From contig CAMLFF010000022.1 of NCBI GenBank assembly GCA_946479185.1, positions 1-19,382 of the forward strand: a stretch of 19,382 bases of DNA, in the 5' to 3' direction. Of the stretch, positions 7,348 to 14,481 are shown piece after piece (positions within the stretch are counted from its first letter, which is position 1; each line of letters opens with the position of its first letter). The position numbers were made by a program, and so were the translations under genes. The notes beneath the pieces were generated by a model. That model was not told where the DNA came from, did not search any database, and worked only from the letters and a program-made list of their open reading frames with translations. This stretch comes from an uncultured Sphingobium sp. (GTDB lineage: Bacteria > Pseudomonadota > Alphaproteobacteria > Sphingomonadales > Sphingomonadaceae).

Positions 7348-8259
7348 TCAGGCTGCCGGATCGCGCCGAAGAGCTTGGCACATGCAATGTACGGCGCCTC
7401 CGCCGAGTGAAATCATAGAGACATCGGGATCGAACACTTCCAGTCCTTCCGCTCGGCAAGCAGCCACGAGATTCTTGCTCGTTGAAGGCACAAGCACTCT
7501 GCCATTGCCCAGGGCGACAATATTTGTGCCAAGTTGCATAGCGTCGCCATATGTGACCGGGATGATCCCAATGCCCTTGTCTTTCAGCCAGGTGACGAGT
7601 TCTGCCTCTACAGCCTCCACACAAACGACCGCCAGATTCTCGGCAACCATTCCGATCTGAACATCCAGATGAAGGAAGTGTGCGTCGAATTCATATTGAT
7701 GGAACTCCCAACCCTCCGCCTCGAACCAAGCGGCAAGCTGGGCGACTGCGGGGGCGATGGACCGCTCACCAGAAAAGCCGCAAACGGCGACACCCGGTTT
7801 GAGCACCATGAAATCGCCGCCCTCTGCATTCCCAGCCGTCAGCATGTCGTAGATAGGAATGTCATTATCGAGATAATAACGCAGTACGGATGCAATCTCG
7901 CCGCGGCGATATGGCTTCTGAAGCTGCATGATGATCGCGCCCCAAGGCGTCATTACGCTGCTGTCCCGCGCGAATACTTGATATGGTAGATTTGGTTCAG
8001 CCGTGAGTTGATGGACGTTCACACCGGCTTGCCGATAACAGTCAAGCATCTCGTCATATTGTCGCTTCGCGGCAAGAGCATCGAAACTTAGTCCAAGCCG
8101 TTCAGATCTTTGTGCGACGGCATTGCCGGCCTGCCATGAGAAATTGTCGATTGGCCCAACCAGGACATCTCGCAATACGCCATATTCGCTATCGACGCCC
8201 CAGTTTTGCGCGCGAGGTGTGCCGCCACCGGGAAGGCGGGTCCGAAGTGTCGTTGTCAT
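7348..8259 (-). CDS. Arginine deiminase / DDAH-fold guanidino hydrolase
   Basis: A 303-residue member of the guanidino-group-modifying superfamily (arginine deiminase, dimethylarginine hydrolase, amidinotransferase). The active-site landmarks are present in order: FARDSS (Arg98-Asp99), AEGGD (Glu146, Asp149), the base in HLD (His197, Asp199) and the nucleophile Cys292 in GGGAVHCMCQ. These enzymes attack the guanidinium carbon through the Cys and release ammonia or an amine, leaving a ureido product. The protein is shorter than classic arginine deiminases (about 400 residues) and nearer the DDAH-like size. A second Cys (294) stands two residues after the nucleophile. It begins 2 bp after the stop of the M20 hydrolase gene, so the two are probably translated together and may act in sequence. 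Citrulline-forming, guanidino-acid and dimethylarginine substrates are all possible. Confidence 0.85.
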   Translation of the reverse strand: MTTTLRTRLPGGGTPRAQNWGVDSEYGVLRDVLVGPIDNFSWQAGNAVAQRSERLGLSFDALAAKRQYDEMLDCYRQAGVNVHQLTAEPNLPYQVFARDSSVMTPWGAIIMQLQKPYRRGEIASVLRYYLDNDIPIYDMLTAGNAEGGDFMVLKPGVAVCGFSGERSIAPAVAQLAAWFEAEGWEFHQYEFDAHFLHLDVQIGMVAENLAVVCVEAVEAELVTWLKDKGIGIIPVTYGDAMQLGTNIVALGNGRVLVPSTSKNLVAACRAEGLEVFDPDVSMISLGGGAVHCMCQALRRDPAA

Positions 8260-8261
8260 GA

Positions 8262-9515
8262 TCAGTTAGCTTTCTCGTTCAAATCCGCCGCCATCAACAT
8301 GGCGTGAAGTAGGACGTTGGCGCCCGCCGCGAGATCGGCCTGGCTGGCGGATTCCGCCTCATTGTGGCTCAATCCGCCTTCGCATGGCACGAAGATCATC
8401 GTGGTTGGCGCAAATGAAGCGGTGTGAAGTGAATCGTGCCCTGCGCCACTCACGATGCGTTGCGCGGAATAGCCCAGCATATGGCTGGCATCTTCAACAT
8501 AGCCGATCAGAGTTGGGTCAAACTCGGTTGGACTCATATGCCATACCGTGTCGATCTTGGCGGTCAGCCCGGCTGCCACTGATGCTTCGTCAATTTTAGC
8601 ACGCAGGGTCACTACCATTGCTTCCAACGTTTCGGGCGTCGGATGACGGATATCGATCGTGAAGGTCAAACTCTGAGGCACTGTGTTGCGAGACCCCGGG
8701 CTAGCCGAGATGTCACCAATCGTAGCCCTGCCCCAAGGCGCGTGAGCGTCCGCGAGTTCCAATGCCCCATCAATGATTTTGGTTGCTGCGCGCCAGGGAT
8801 CGCGCCGCATATCCATTGGGGTGGGGCCAGCATGTGCCGACGCGCCATTAATCGTGACGTCGAACCAATATGCGCCCTGGATACCCGTTACGATACCGAT
8901 CGTCGTGTGATCGCGCTCAAGGATTGGCCCCTGCTCGATATGCGCCTCAAACATCGCCGCATATCCATGCGGCAATGAGATATCCGCGCCTTTGTAGCCG
9001 ATCCGCTCAAGCTCATCGCCAAACAGCAACCCGTCCTTGTCTTGGCGTGAGTAGGCAAATTCGAGGTCATAGGCACCCGATACCACTCCGGATCCCAGCA
9101 TGGCTGGCGCGAAGCGACACCCTTCCTCGTTGGTCCAGACCGCCACTTCGATTGGACGTCCGGTGACGATAGCATGGTCTTCCAGCGTGCGGATGACTTC
9201 CAGGCCTGCAAGGACTCCGTACACCCCGTCGAAGCGACCGCCGGTTGCTTGAGTATCCAGATGACTGCCGGTCAGCACGGGATCGGCACCATTGTCGCGG
9301 CCGTCACGCCGCACAAAGATGTTCCCCACTGCGTCAATGCGTGTCGAACAGCCTGCCTGTTCCGCCCATTGAACGAACAGGTCGCGCCCCTGGCGATCAA
9401 GATCCGTCAGGGCCTGTCGGTTGCAGCCGCCCCGCTCCGTCGCGCCAATTGCCGCCATATCCATGAGGCTATCCCAAAGACGGTCCGCGTCGATGCGAAT
9501 GAGATTTCGTGTCAT
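8262..9515 (-). CDS. M20-family Zn-dependent hydrolase (N-carbamoyl-amino-acid hydrolase / allantoate amidohydrolase type)
   Basis: A 417-residue binuclear metallohydrolase of the hydantoinase/carbamoylase branch of M20, predicted cytosolic. Metal ligands are visible: His85 (GSHLDTQ), bridging Asp96 (GGRFDGVYG), the Glu pair 130-131 (TNEEGCRF), His192 (AHIEQGP) and His384 (GGLSHNEAE). The inserted dimerisation domain starts near GASAHAGPTPMDMRRD. Relatives cleave N-carbamoyl amino acids, beta-ureidopropionate or allantoate. No allantoin, hydantoin or pyrimidine genes are seen here, while two deiminase-type genes are, so removal of a carbamoyl group from a deimination product is the best guess. 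AGAGGG lies 8 bp before the ATG. It is the first gene of the minus-strand run and is divergent from the second LysR. Confidence 0.9.
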   Translation of the reverse strand: MTRNLIRIDADRLWDSLMDMAAIGATERGGCNRQALTDLDRQGRDLFVQWAEQAGCSTRIDAVGNIFVRRDGRDNGADPVLTGSHLDTQATGGRFDGVYGVLAGLEVIRTLEDHAIVTGRPIEVAVWTNEEGCRFAPAMLGSGVVSGAYDLEFAYSRQDKDGLLFGDELERIGYKGADISLPHGYAAMFEAHIEQGPILERDHTTIGIVTGIQGAYWFDVTINGASAHAGPTPMDMRRDPWRAATKIIDGALELADAHAPWGRATIGDISASPGSRNTVPQSLTFTIDIRHPTPETLEAMVVTLRAKIDEASVAAGLTAKIDTVWHMSPTEFDPTLIGYVEDASHMLGYSAQRIVSGAGHDSLHTASFAPTTMIFVPCEGGLSHNEAESASQADLAAGANVLLHAMLMAADLNEKAN

Positions 9516-9643
9516 TGCAATATCCCTCTGGCGCGCGACGGCACCCTATCAATTTTCCGATCCTGAGCGTGACGGGAAGTCTTGAGGAGCCGACAACGAA
9601 GGTGTACACTGACGACTTGGGGACAACAGTCACAGGAGCTAAG
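9516..9643. promoter_or_regulatory. Divergent promoter region between M20 hydrolase and second lysR
   Basis: This 128-bp gap separates two divergent genes, the usual place for a LysR operator. It holds the perfect 8-bp palindrome GTGTACAC (9602-9609), 35 bp before the lysR ATG. I see no convincing pair of promoter hexamers, so only the arrangement and the palindrome support the call. Confidence 0.4.
9634..9638 (+). promoter_or_regulatory. Ribosome binding site deciding the second lysR start
   Basis: AGGAG stands 5 bp before the ATG at 9644. An in-frame ATG at 9509 would add 45 residues without homology to LysR proteins and would overlap the start of the divergent M20 gene. The later ATG also puts the helix-turn-helix at its normal distance from the N-terminus. 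Confidence 0.75.
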
Positions 9644-10582
9644 ATGGTAACCGCTCGTTTCCATCTTCCTCCTTTTGCGGCGTTGCGCGCATTTGAAGCT
9701 TACGGCCGCGCTGGAAGTGTGCGTCGCGCGGGCGAGTTGCTGAGCGTTGACCAGGCCATCATAAGCCGCCACCTGCGATCGCTGGAAGATCGGCTTGGGA
9801 TCGCCCTTATCAACCGCCCGAAAGGCGGACTGACTGAGCGCGGGCGCGCTTATCACACGGAACTGACCGCCGCCTTCATCGCGCTAGAGCAAGCGACACG
9901 CCGTGCTGCCAGCGCAGGAAGCAACTCTGTGAGAATTTGGAGTGCTCCGGGTTTTGCATACCACTGGTTAACTGCCAGACTTAGAGACTTTCAAACGCAG
10001 CATCCCGATATCGTTATCGAGCTGAAGTCTAGCGATGTTCCGGCAGACTTTACGAAGGACGAGGCTGATGCCGATATTCGCTTCGTTCTACGCAATGAAA
10101 CTTCACCCGAAACCCGGGATGTCCGGCATGTCGAGCTCGCTAGTCCGTACGATTTCCCTGTTGCTAGTCCACAAGTGGCTCGGGGCATAAGGACGTTAGC
10201 CGAACTGAGCCACGCACCATTGCTGTTTGAGGACGGCGACATTCAATGGCGTTTGTGGTTTGCGAGCCATGGCCTCACGTTCAACAGTCTTCCGCACGTC
10301 GCGCAGCTTTGGCACGCTCACCTCACACTTGCGGCGGCATGCGCAGGACAGGGCGTTGCACTTGCCAACGACTTTATTGCCGCCCGTCACCTTGCCGATG
10401 GGTCTCTCGTCCGCCTTGGCGGTTCATCAATGTCTGCCGTGGTGATTGGCACCTACATGCTCCTGATACCGAGACATCGCGAAAATCAGGCAGCAACCAT
10501 ATTGTTGGATTGGCTCGTTGAAACAGCCGCCGGGTATCAACGCGACAGCGCACTCGCTCGGACAATTGATCACACAGACTGA
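9644..10582 (+). CDS. LysR-family regulator, GcvA-like (second copy)
   Basis: A 312-residue LysR regulator. The winged helix occupies about residues 9-68 (LPPFAALRAFEAYGRAGSV, AGELLSVDQAIISRHLRSLE, then RPKGGLTERGRAY), and the effector domain begins near residue 95. It differs clearly from the first LysR of this window, so it is not a recent duplicate. Being divergent from the M20 hydrolase gene with a 128-bp shared promoter, it probably controls that operon (M20 hydrolase, ADI-like hydrolase and perhaps the dehydrogenase). With the other LysR, the island may respond to two metabolites or activate in two stages. It marks the right end of the catabolic block. Confidence 0.92.
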   Translation: MVTARFHLPPFAALRAFEAYGRAGSVRRAGELLSVDQAIISRHLRSLEDRLGIALINRPKGGLTERGRAYHTELTAAFIALEQATRRAASAGSNSVRIWSAPGFAYHWLTARLRDFQTQHPDIVIELKSSDVPADFTKDEADADIRFVLRNETSPETRDVRHVELASPYDFPVASPQVARGIRTLAELSHAPLLFEDGDIQWRLWFASHGLTFNSLPHVAQLWHAHLTLAAACAGQGVALANDFIAARHLADGSLVRLGGSSMSAVVIGTYMLLIPRHRENQAATILLDWLVETAAGYQRDSALARTIDHTD

Positions 10583-10608
10583 AAGTTCGAAACCCATTTC
10601 TTGAGCAA

Positions 10609-10654
10609 TCCATTGTTTGGGCGCTTCAACACCCCTGTTGCACCAACCAATGGA
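10609..10654. terminator. Candidate bidirectional terminator between convergent lysR and PepSY genes
   Basis: TCCATTGTTTGG (10609-10620) and CCAACCAATGGA (10643-10654) pair at 11 of 12 positions around a 22-nt loop. The dyad begins 27 bp after the lysR stop and ends 36 bp from the PepSY stop, so it can serve both strands. No long T run follows on either side, and the loop is large, so a non-terminator role such as RNA end protection is possible. Confidence 0.45.
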
Positions 10655-10689
10655 AAATGGATCGGAAGATCTCTGCCACTCCCGGCATC

Positions 10690-11958
10690 TCAGCGAACAG
10701 CGCGCACCCATAGGCCCAACGCGGACAAGGTCATGGCCAGCCATGCACCGATGACGAACAGCACGCCCGCTGGCATGTGCGGCAATGCGCCGCCGCTGCC
10801 CCAGCGTTGCAATTCGGCATGGGCGAATGGGATGGACGCCAGCAAAACAAAGGCTGTCGCACCATAGGCAGCGATCAGCGGTGCGCGGCGAGGCATATCA
10901 GGCTGGCGTTGCTGCCGTTTCGCCTGAAGGTACGCGCCGGTCAGGCAAAGCCCCGATAAGCCGATCCCAAACAGGAACCAGATCAGCTTGCTCCATAGCC
11001 CGCCGAAATTGCCGAAATGAAGCGGGTCCGCTGTCTCGATCCAGCGATGCAGCGCCGAGAGTTCGCCCGCGCGCCGCACAGCTATAGTTCGGCCATCGCG
11101 CGCATCGATCCAGACGCGCGCAGCCCGATCGCGCACCAGCAACGCGCCATCCTGCCCATGCACTTCGAACAATCCCCCCCGCATCTGCTCCAGCACGAGC
11201 GTGCGGATCTGCAAATCAGGATAGGCCGCCTGAGCCCGTGCGATGAGCGCCGCCAGCGACAATGTTTCGCCCACTTGCCCCTCGGCGATGGGCGGATTGG
11301 GCACAGGCGCTTCCGATGTCACCTTCCATTCCACCAGATACCACATGCCAGTGCAGGCGATCAGCGCGATGAACCAGAGGCTCCACAAGCCTGTGAGCTT
11401 GTGCAAATCGCTCCAGAAAATCTTGCGCCCCTTGTCGCGTTCCAGCTTGAAGAAACCGCGCCAGAAGCGGCGGTAAAAGCACAGGCTCGTGACCAGAGAC
11501 ATGAGCAGGATGAAGGCCGCCAAGCCCACCAGCAAATAGCCGAAGGGAATGCTCCAGATGCGCCAGCCATCGATGAACAATGACATGTGGAAGCTGCGGA
11601 AGAAGCGCTGAATGTTGAAATAGCTGGTCGTCCCGATGACCCGACCCGTCGATGGATCGGCCCACACGCGGTGCCAGACATTGTCCGGGTCAGCCGCCCA
11701 GACCTCAGCCGCGAAGCCCTTATGAATGGGTGCGCTGATCGCCATGATCTGCCAGCCCGGTTTCTCGGCCTGCACCCGCTCTGCAATATTCTGCCAGCCG
11801 ATCTGCTCTGTTGGCGGCGCACGCAGCCGCGCGTCGGCTAGCCAGTCGAGCTCCTGACTGAAAACAGCCATGGTGCCCGACCAGCAGATGACGAAGAGCA
11901 GCAGCCCGGCGGTCAGCCCGATCCAGCTATGCCAGGCGAAGAACGTCCGCCGACGCAA
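10690..11958 (-). CDS. PepSY-associated inner-membrane protein (siderophore/iron uptake accessory)
   Basis: A 422-residue polytopic membrane protein of the PepSY_TM family. Helix 1 covers about residues 10-33 and follows the family-typical FFAWHSWIGL. A periplasmic domain is followed by helices after SIPFGYLLVGL, HKLTGLWSLWF, LIWFLFGIGL and further helices to the end. Conserved His residues near membrane boundaries (HSW, FHMSLF, LHKLTG, LHRW, DPLHFG) suggest haem or metal-linked electron transfer, as proposed for PepSY proteins beside siderophore receptors; that role is inference. The start is a TTG at 11958, one base after the receptor stop. The frame upstream has no ATG or GTG before a stop, so translation is probably coupled to the receptor gene. 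Confidence 0.88.
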   Translation of the reverse strand: MRRRTFFAWHSWIGLTAGLLLFVICWSGTMAVFSQELDWLADARLRAPPTEQIGWQNIAERVQAEKPGWQIMAISAPIHKGFAAEVWAADPDNVWHRVWADPSTGRVIGTTSYFNIQRFFRSFHMSLFIDGWRIWSIPFGYLLVGLAAFILLMSLVTSLCFYRRFWRGFFKLERDKGRKIFWSDLHKLTGLWSLWFIALIACTGMWYLVEWKVTSEAPVPNPPIAEGQVGETLSLAALIARAQAAYPDLQIRTLVLEQMRGGLFEVHGQDGALLVRDRAARVWIDARDGRTIAVRRAGELSALHRWIETADPLHFGNFGGLWSKLIWFLFGIGLSGLCLTGAYLQAKRQQRQPDMPRRAPLIAAYGATAFVLLASIPFAHAELQRWGSGGALPHMPAGVLFVIGAWLAMTLSALGLWVRAVR

Positions 11959-11959
11959 T

Positions 11960-14047
11960 CTAGAAGCGCGCCTTATAGCCCAATGTCACGCGGCGCCCCT
12001 CTGCCTGATAATAGAAGAAGCCAACGCCCTGATCGGCCACGCTGACATACTTATGGTCGAGCAGGTTGGACGCCGCAACGAACAGCTCACCCTTGCCGAG
12101 CTTATAATGCGCGCTCGCGTCCATCAGGAACACCGACTGCGTGTTGACGAAGCCAGCCGCCTGATCCGCCGCCGTGTAGAAATCCGCCGCACCATAATAG
12201 GTGGCCTGCAGCGACAGGCGAAGGGGATCGACAGGGCGGTAGTTGGCCGATCCGGTCAGGCGGAAGGGCGCAACAATGTCCGTGCTGTATGGCACGAAGC
12301 GGTTCAAATCTTCATTGAAGATCTTGCCGCGCTGGTAGGTGAGCACCGCGCCAATGTCGAACTGCTCGGTCACCTGCAAATCGGCACTTGCCTCCACGCC
12401 CCAGAAGCGCTGGCGCGCACGAAGCGGGATGAGCGGGCAGAGCGTCTGGCCCGTGCAAGTCGGATCGGCCTGCAACAAAGATGCCTTTTGCGACGTTGAC
12501 CGGAAGCCTGCGAGCTCGAAACGCAGACGATCCGTCTTGCCGCGAAGGCCCAGTTCAAGCTGATTGGACGAGGCGGGCTCCGGCGTGATCACGGAAGGAT
12601 CGACAGCGCCACGCGAGGCACGGCCAAGCTGCGAGATCTCGGCGCCCTGACTGAAACCGCCATAAAGCTGGATCATGTCCGTCACATCGAACACCGCACC
12701 GAGATTATAAAGCGCCAGATCGGTCTTACCGAACTTGCCGGGCGTACCAGCGCCCGGAATCGTCGGATCATAGCCACGCGTGCCGATATGACCACGATAC
12801 CATTCCTGCCGCGCACCGCCGACCAACCGCAAGCGACCGAAGTCCAGCTCGACCTGCCCGAAAATAGCATAGGTGTTGAAGATGACCTCAGGCGACACAT
12901 AGCCGAAGATTGCGCCCCCGGCAGCGGGATCGATCGCCGGACGATAATAGCTGTTGTGCGTGAAATCGAAGCCGTAGCTGCCAACCAGTTCGACACTGCC
13001 CAGCTGCGCCTTCTTGACCAGCGTCGAGCGGAAACCCAGCCGTTCATTGTCGGAATCCGACGCGAAGAAATCGTTGCCGAAGCTTATATCGTAAAAATTG
13101 TCGCGCTGACGATACAGCTGGTCCTGATAATATCCGCTGACGGACAGCGCTTGCCCGAGAATATCGGGATGATCGTAAGAAAGCGCCAGCGTCGTCGAGC
13201 GCATGACATTCTGGTCTGCCTGCGGATGGCCTACGACCGGAATGATCGGCGCGAACTTGCCAACGCCCTGCGTGCCGTCTGCGGAATATTGTTGGCCTTT
13301 TTCCTCCTGATACCAGGTGCCCGTGGCGCGCAGTTCGCCGCCCGCAAGGCTCACGCCGATCGAGCCGTTCAGCGCGACGCTTTGATAATTTTGCGACGGC
13401 ACAAAGCCACCGTCCGGCGTGCGGCCAACACCGCCATCGGTATAGGATGCACCGAAATAATAGTCCCAGCCGCTCAGCTTCTGCCCGATGCCGCCATAAA
13501 GATCGGTCGTGAAGCTCTTCTCTGGCTTCGATGTGTTGAAGCTCGTCTGGGCGACGACGTCTATTTCCATATCCCGGCTCTGGGCGCGGCGTGTGATGAA
13601 GTTGATGATGCCGCCCGGCGAGCCGGAGCCATAAAGGGCCGTACCGCCCCGCAGCACCTCGACACGCTCAACCGCAAACGGGCTGAGCTGATACATTTGA
13701 TCGCATGTGCTCTGCCGCAGATTTTCGTTCACCGGCGTGCCGTTGATCTGGATCGATGTCTGCCGCCCGCGGATGTTGGGGGAGCAATTGCTGCGGCTCT
13801 CCCGCTGTGGCGCGAGACCTGGGATGGTCAGCTCAAGCGCACGCATAATGTTGGTATCGAAGTTGAGCTGACTGGAAAGCTGCTGCTCGCTCACGACTGA
13901 AACCGATGTTGCGAGATCCGTTGCGTCTGCGCCGCTGCGGGATGCGGTGACGATGATATCCTGACCGTCCGCCTCAGCTGCGCTGGCGCTGGAAAATGGC
14001 AAGGCGACAGCCAAGGCTGCCAGCGACACGGCATTCAGAAACTTCAT
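11960..14047 (-). CDS. TonB-dependent outer-membrane receptor (siderophore/metal chelate type)
   Basis: A 695-residue outer-membrane beta-barrel that takes up a ligand with energy from TonB. A signal peptide (cleavage near ASA-A, residues 21-24) is followed by a TonB box DIIVTA at 30-35. The plug domain has NIRGR, VERVEVLRGG, LYGSGSPGGIINFITRR and so on, and the barrel ends in a C-terminal Phe (LGYKARF). The plug carries two Cys, 88 and 115, that could form a disulphide, and a second close Cys pair (CTGQTLC) lies in a loop-like part of the barrel. The downstream PepSY gene points to ferric siderophore or other metal chelate uptake; the ligand cannot be named. GGGGG lies 4 bp before the ATG, and a symmetric dyad sits about 40-80 bp upstream of the gene. 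Confidence 0.94.
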   Translation of the reverse strand: MKFLNAVSLAALAVALPFSSASAAEADGQDIIVTASRSGADATDLATSVSVVSEQQLSSQLNFDTNIMRALELTIPGLAPQRESRSNCSPNIRGRQTSIQINGTPVNENLRQSTCDQMYQLSPFAVERVEVLRGGTALYGSGSPGGIINFITRRAQSRDMEIDVVAQTSFNTSKPEKSFTTDLYGGIGQKLSGWDYYFGASYTDGGVGRTPDGGFVPSQNYQSVALNGSIGVSLAGGELRATGTWYQEEKGQQYSADGTQGVGKFAPIIPVVGHPQADQNVMRSTTLALSYDHPDILGQALSVSGYYQDQLYRQRDNFYDISFGNDFFASDSDNERLGFRSTLVKKAQLGSVELVGSYGFDFTHNSYYRPAIDPAAGGAIFGYVSPEVIFNTYAIFGQVELDFGRLRLVGGARQEWYRGHIGTRGYDPTIPGAGTPGKFGKTDLALYNLGAVFDVTDMIQLYGGFSQGAEISQLGRASRGAVDPSVITPEPASSNQLELGLRGKTDRLRFELAGFRSTSQKASLLQADPTCTGQTLCPLIPLRARQRFWGVEASADLQVTEQFDIGAVLTYQRGKIFNEDLNRFVPYSTDIVAPFRLTGSANYRPVDPLRLSLQATYYGAADFYTAADQAAGFVNTQSVFLMDASAHYKLGKGELFVAASNLLDHKYVSVADQGVGFFYYQAEGRRVTLGYKARF

Positions 14048-14086
14048 TTGACCCCCAATGATCTATTGCGGGGCGCCTTAAGGTCG

Positions 14087-14125
14087 GGAACCCACTAATG
14101 CAAGTCATTTGCATGAGCGGGTTCC
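14087..14125. promoter_or_regulatory. Nested dyad upstream of the TonB-dependent receptor (possible Fur-type operator)
   Basis: Two perfect inverted repeats share one centre at 14106: inner ATGCAA (14098-14103) with TTGCAT (14109-14114), and outer GGAACCC (14087-14093) with GGGTTCC (14119-14125). The inner 17 bp, ATGCAAGTCATTTGCAT, resemble TGCAA-N5-TTGCA type Fur-family boxes of alphaproteobacteria as I recall them. Read on the receptor strand it contains TTGCAT, which could serve as a -35 box. Iron-dependent repression of the receptor is therefore likely. The outer arms would also allow an RNA hairpin. Confidence 0.6.
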
Positions 14126-14152
14126 GGAGCAATATCGTTGAAGTTTCTGAAG

Positions 14153-14186
14153 CAGCGGCAAGCGATGCAGATGTCACTTGCCGCTG
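14153..14186 (-). terminator. Stem-loop downstream of the 73-residue gene
   Basis: CAGCGGCAAG (14153-14162) and CTTGCCGCTG (14177-14186) form a perfect 10-bp stem with a 14-nt loop. On the minus strand it lies 27 bp after the stop of the small membrane-protein gene and before the receptor's dyad, where a terminator of the dehydrogenase operon is expected. No U-tract follows, so termination may need Rho or be incomplete. Confidence 0.5.
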
Positions 14187-14212
14187 AGTTAGGTGCGCTG
14201 GGCCAAGCGTGT

Positions 14213-14434
14213 TTATTGCGCTTCGTTGATGGCCGTGTTGTCGGCGCTCATGTCGTCCGCACCGCTTTCAGAGGTTTTGAAAAATCCGCCTCCCACCGTT
14301 GCGATGAAGGCGATGACGATAAGGACGAGGCTTATAATCAGGATGTTGCGCGTGACCTTTGTGCGCGATCCACTGCGGGCCTCTACAGTCGATACGTGCG
14401 TGACCGTTTCGCCATTCTCTTTTTCTTCGTGCAT
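14213..14434 (-). CDS. Small single-pass membrane protein (73 aa)
   Basis: A 73-residue protein with a charged N-terminus (HEEKENGETVTHVSTVEARSG), one hydrophobic helix at about residues 30-52 (ILIISLVLIVIAF then ATVGGGFF) and an acidic tail. The start at 14434 has a very good ribosome site (GGAGGGAG, 7 bp before ATG). A longer frame starting at 14680 runs inside the dehydrogenase gene and is not used. I recall similar VST-EAR-then-helix proteins in sphingomonads, with no known function. The gene lies 47 bp after the dehydrogenase stop on the same strand, so it probably belongs to that operon. The basic residues before the helix suggest the N-terminus stays in the cytoplasm. Confidence 0.75.
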   Translation of the reverse strand: MHEEKENGETVTHVSTVEARSGSRTKVTRNILIISLVLIVIAFIATVGGGFFKTSESGADDMSADNTAINEAQ

Positions 14435-14481
14435 TATGGCTCTCCCTCCGAGCGATTGTGATTGGGTGAAAGGCGCGGGGA

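Noticed and set aside
8262..9515. Calling the M20 enzyme allantoate amidohydrolase (allC)
   Set aside because: The family fits, but no allantoin or ureide genes are nearby and M20 carbamoylases share all visible motifs, so the specific name is not justified.
9509..9643. 45-residue N-terminal extension of the second LysR
   Set aside because: It overlaps the start of the divergent M20 gene and is unlike LysR N-termini. The ATG at 9644 has AGGAG 5 bp upstream.
12788..13900. 370-residue open frame on the + strand
   Set aside because: It is antisense to the receptor gene, which has a signal peptide, TonB box and plug motifs. The + frame shows no recognisable domain and comes from high-GC codon bias.
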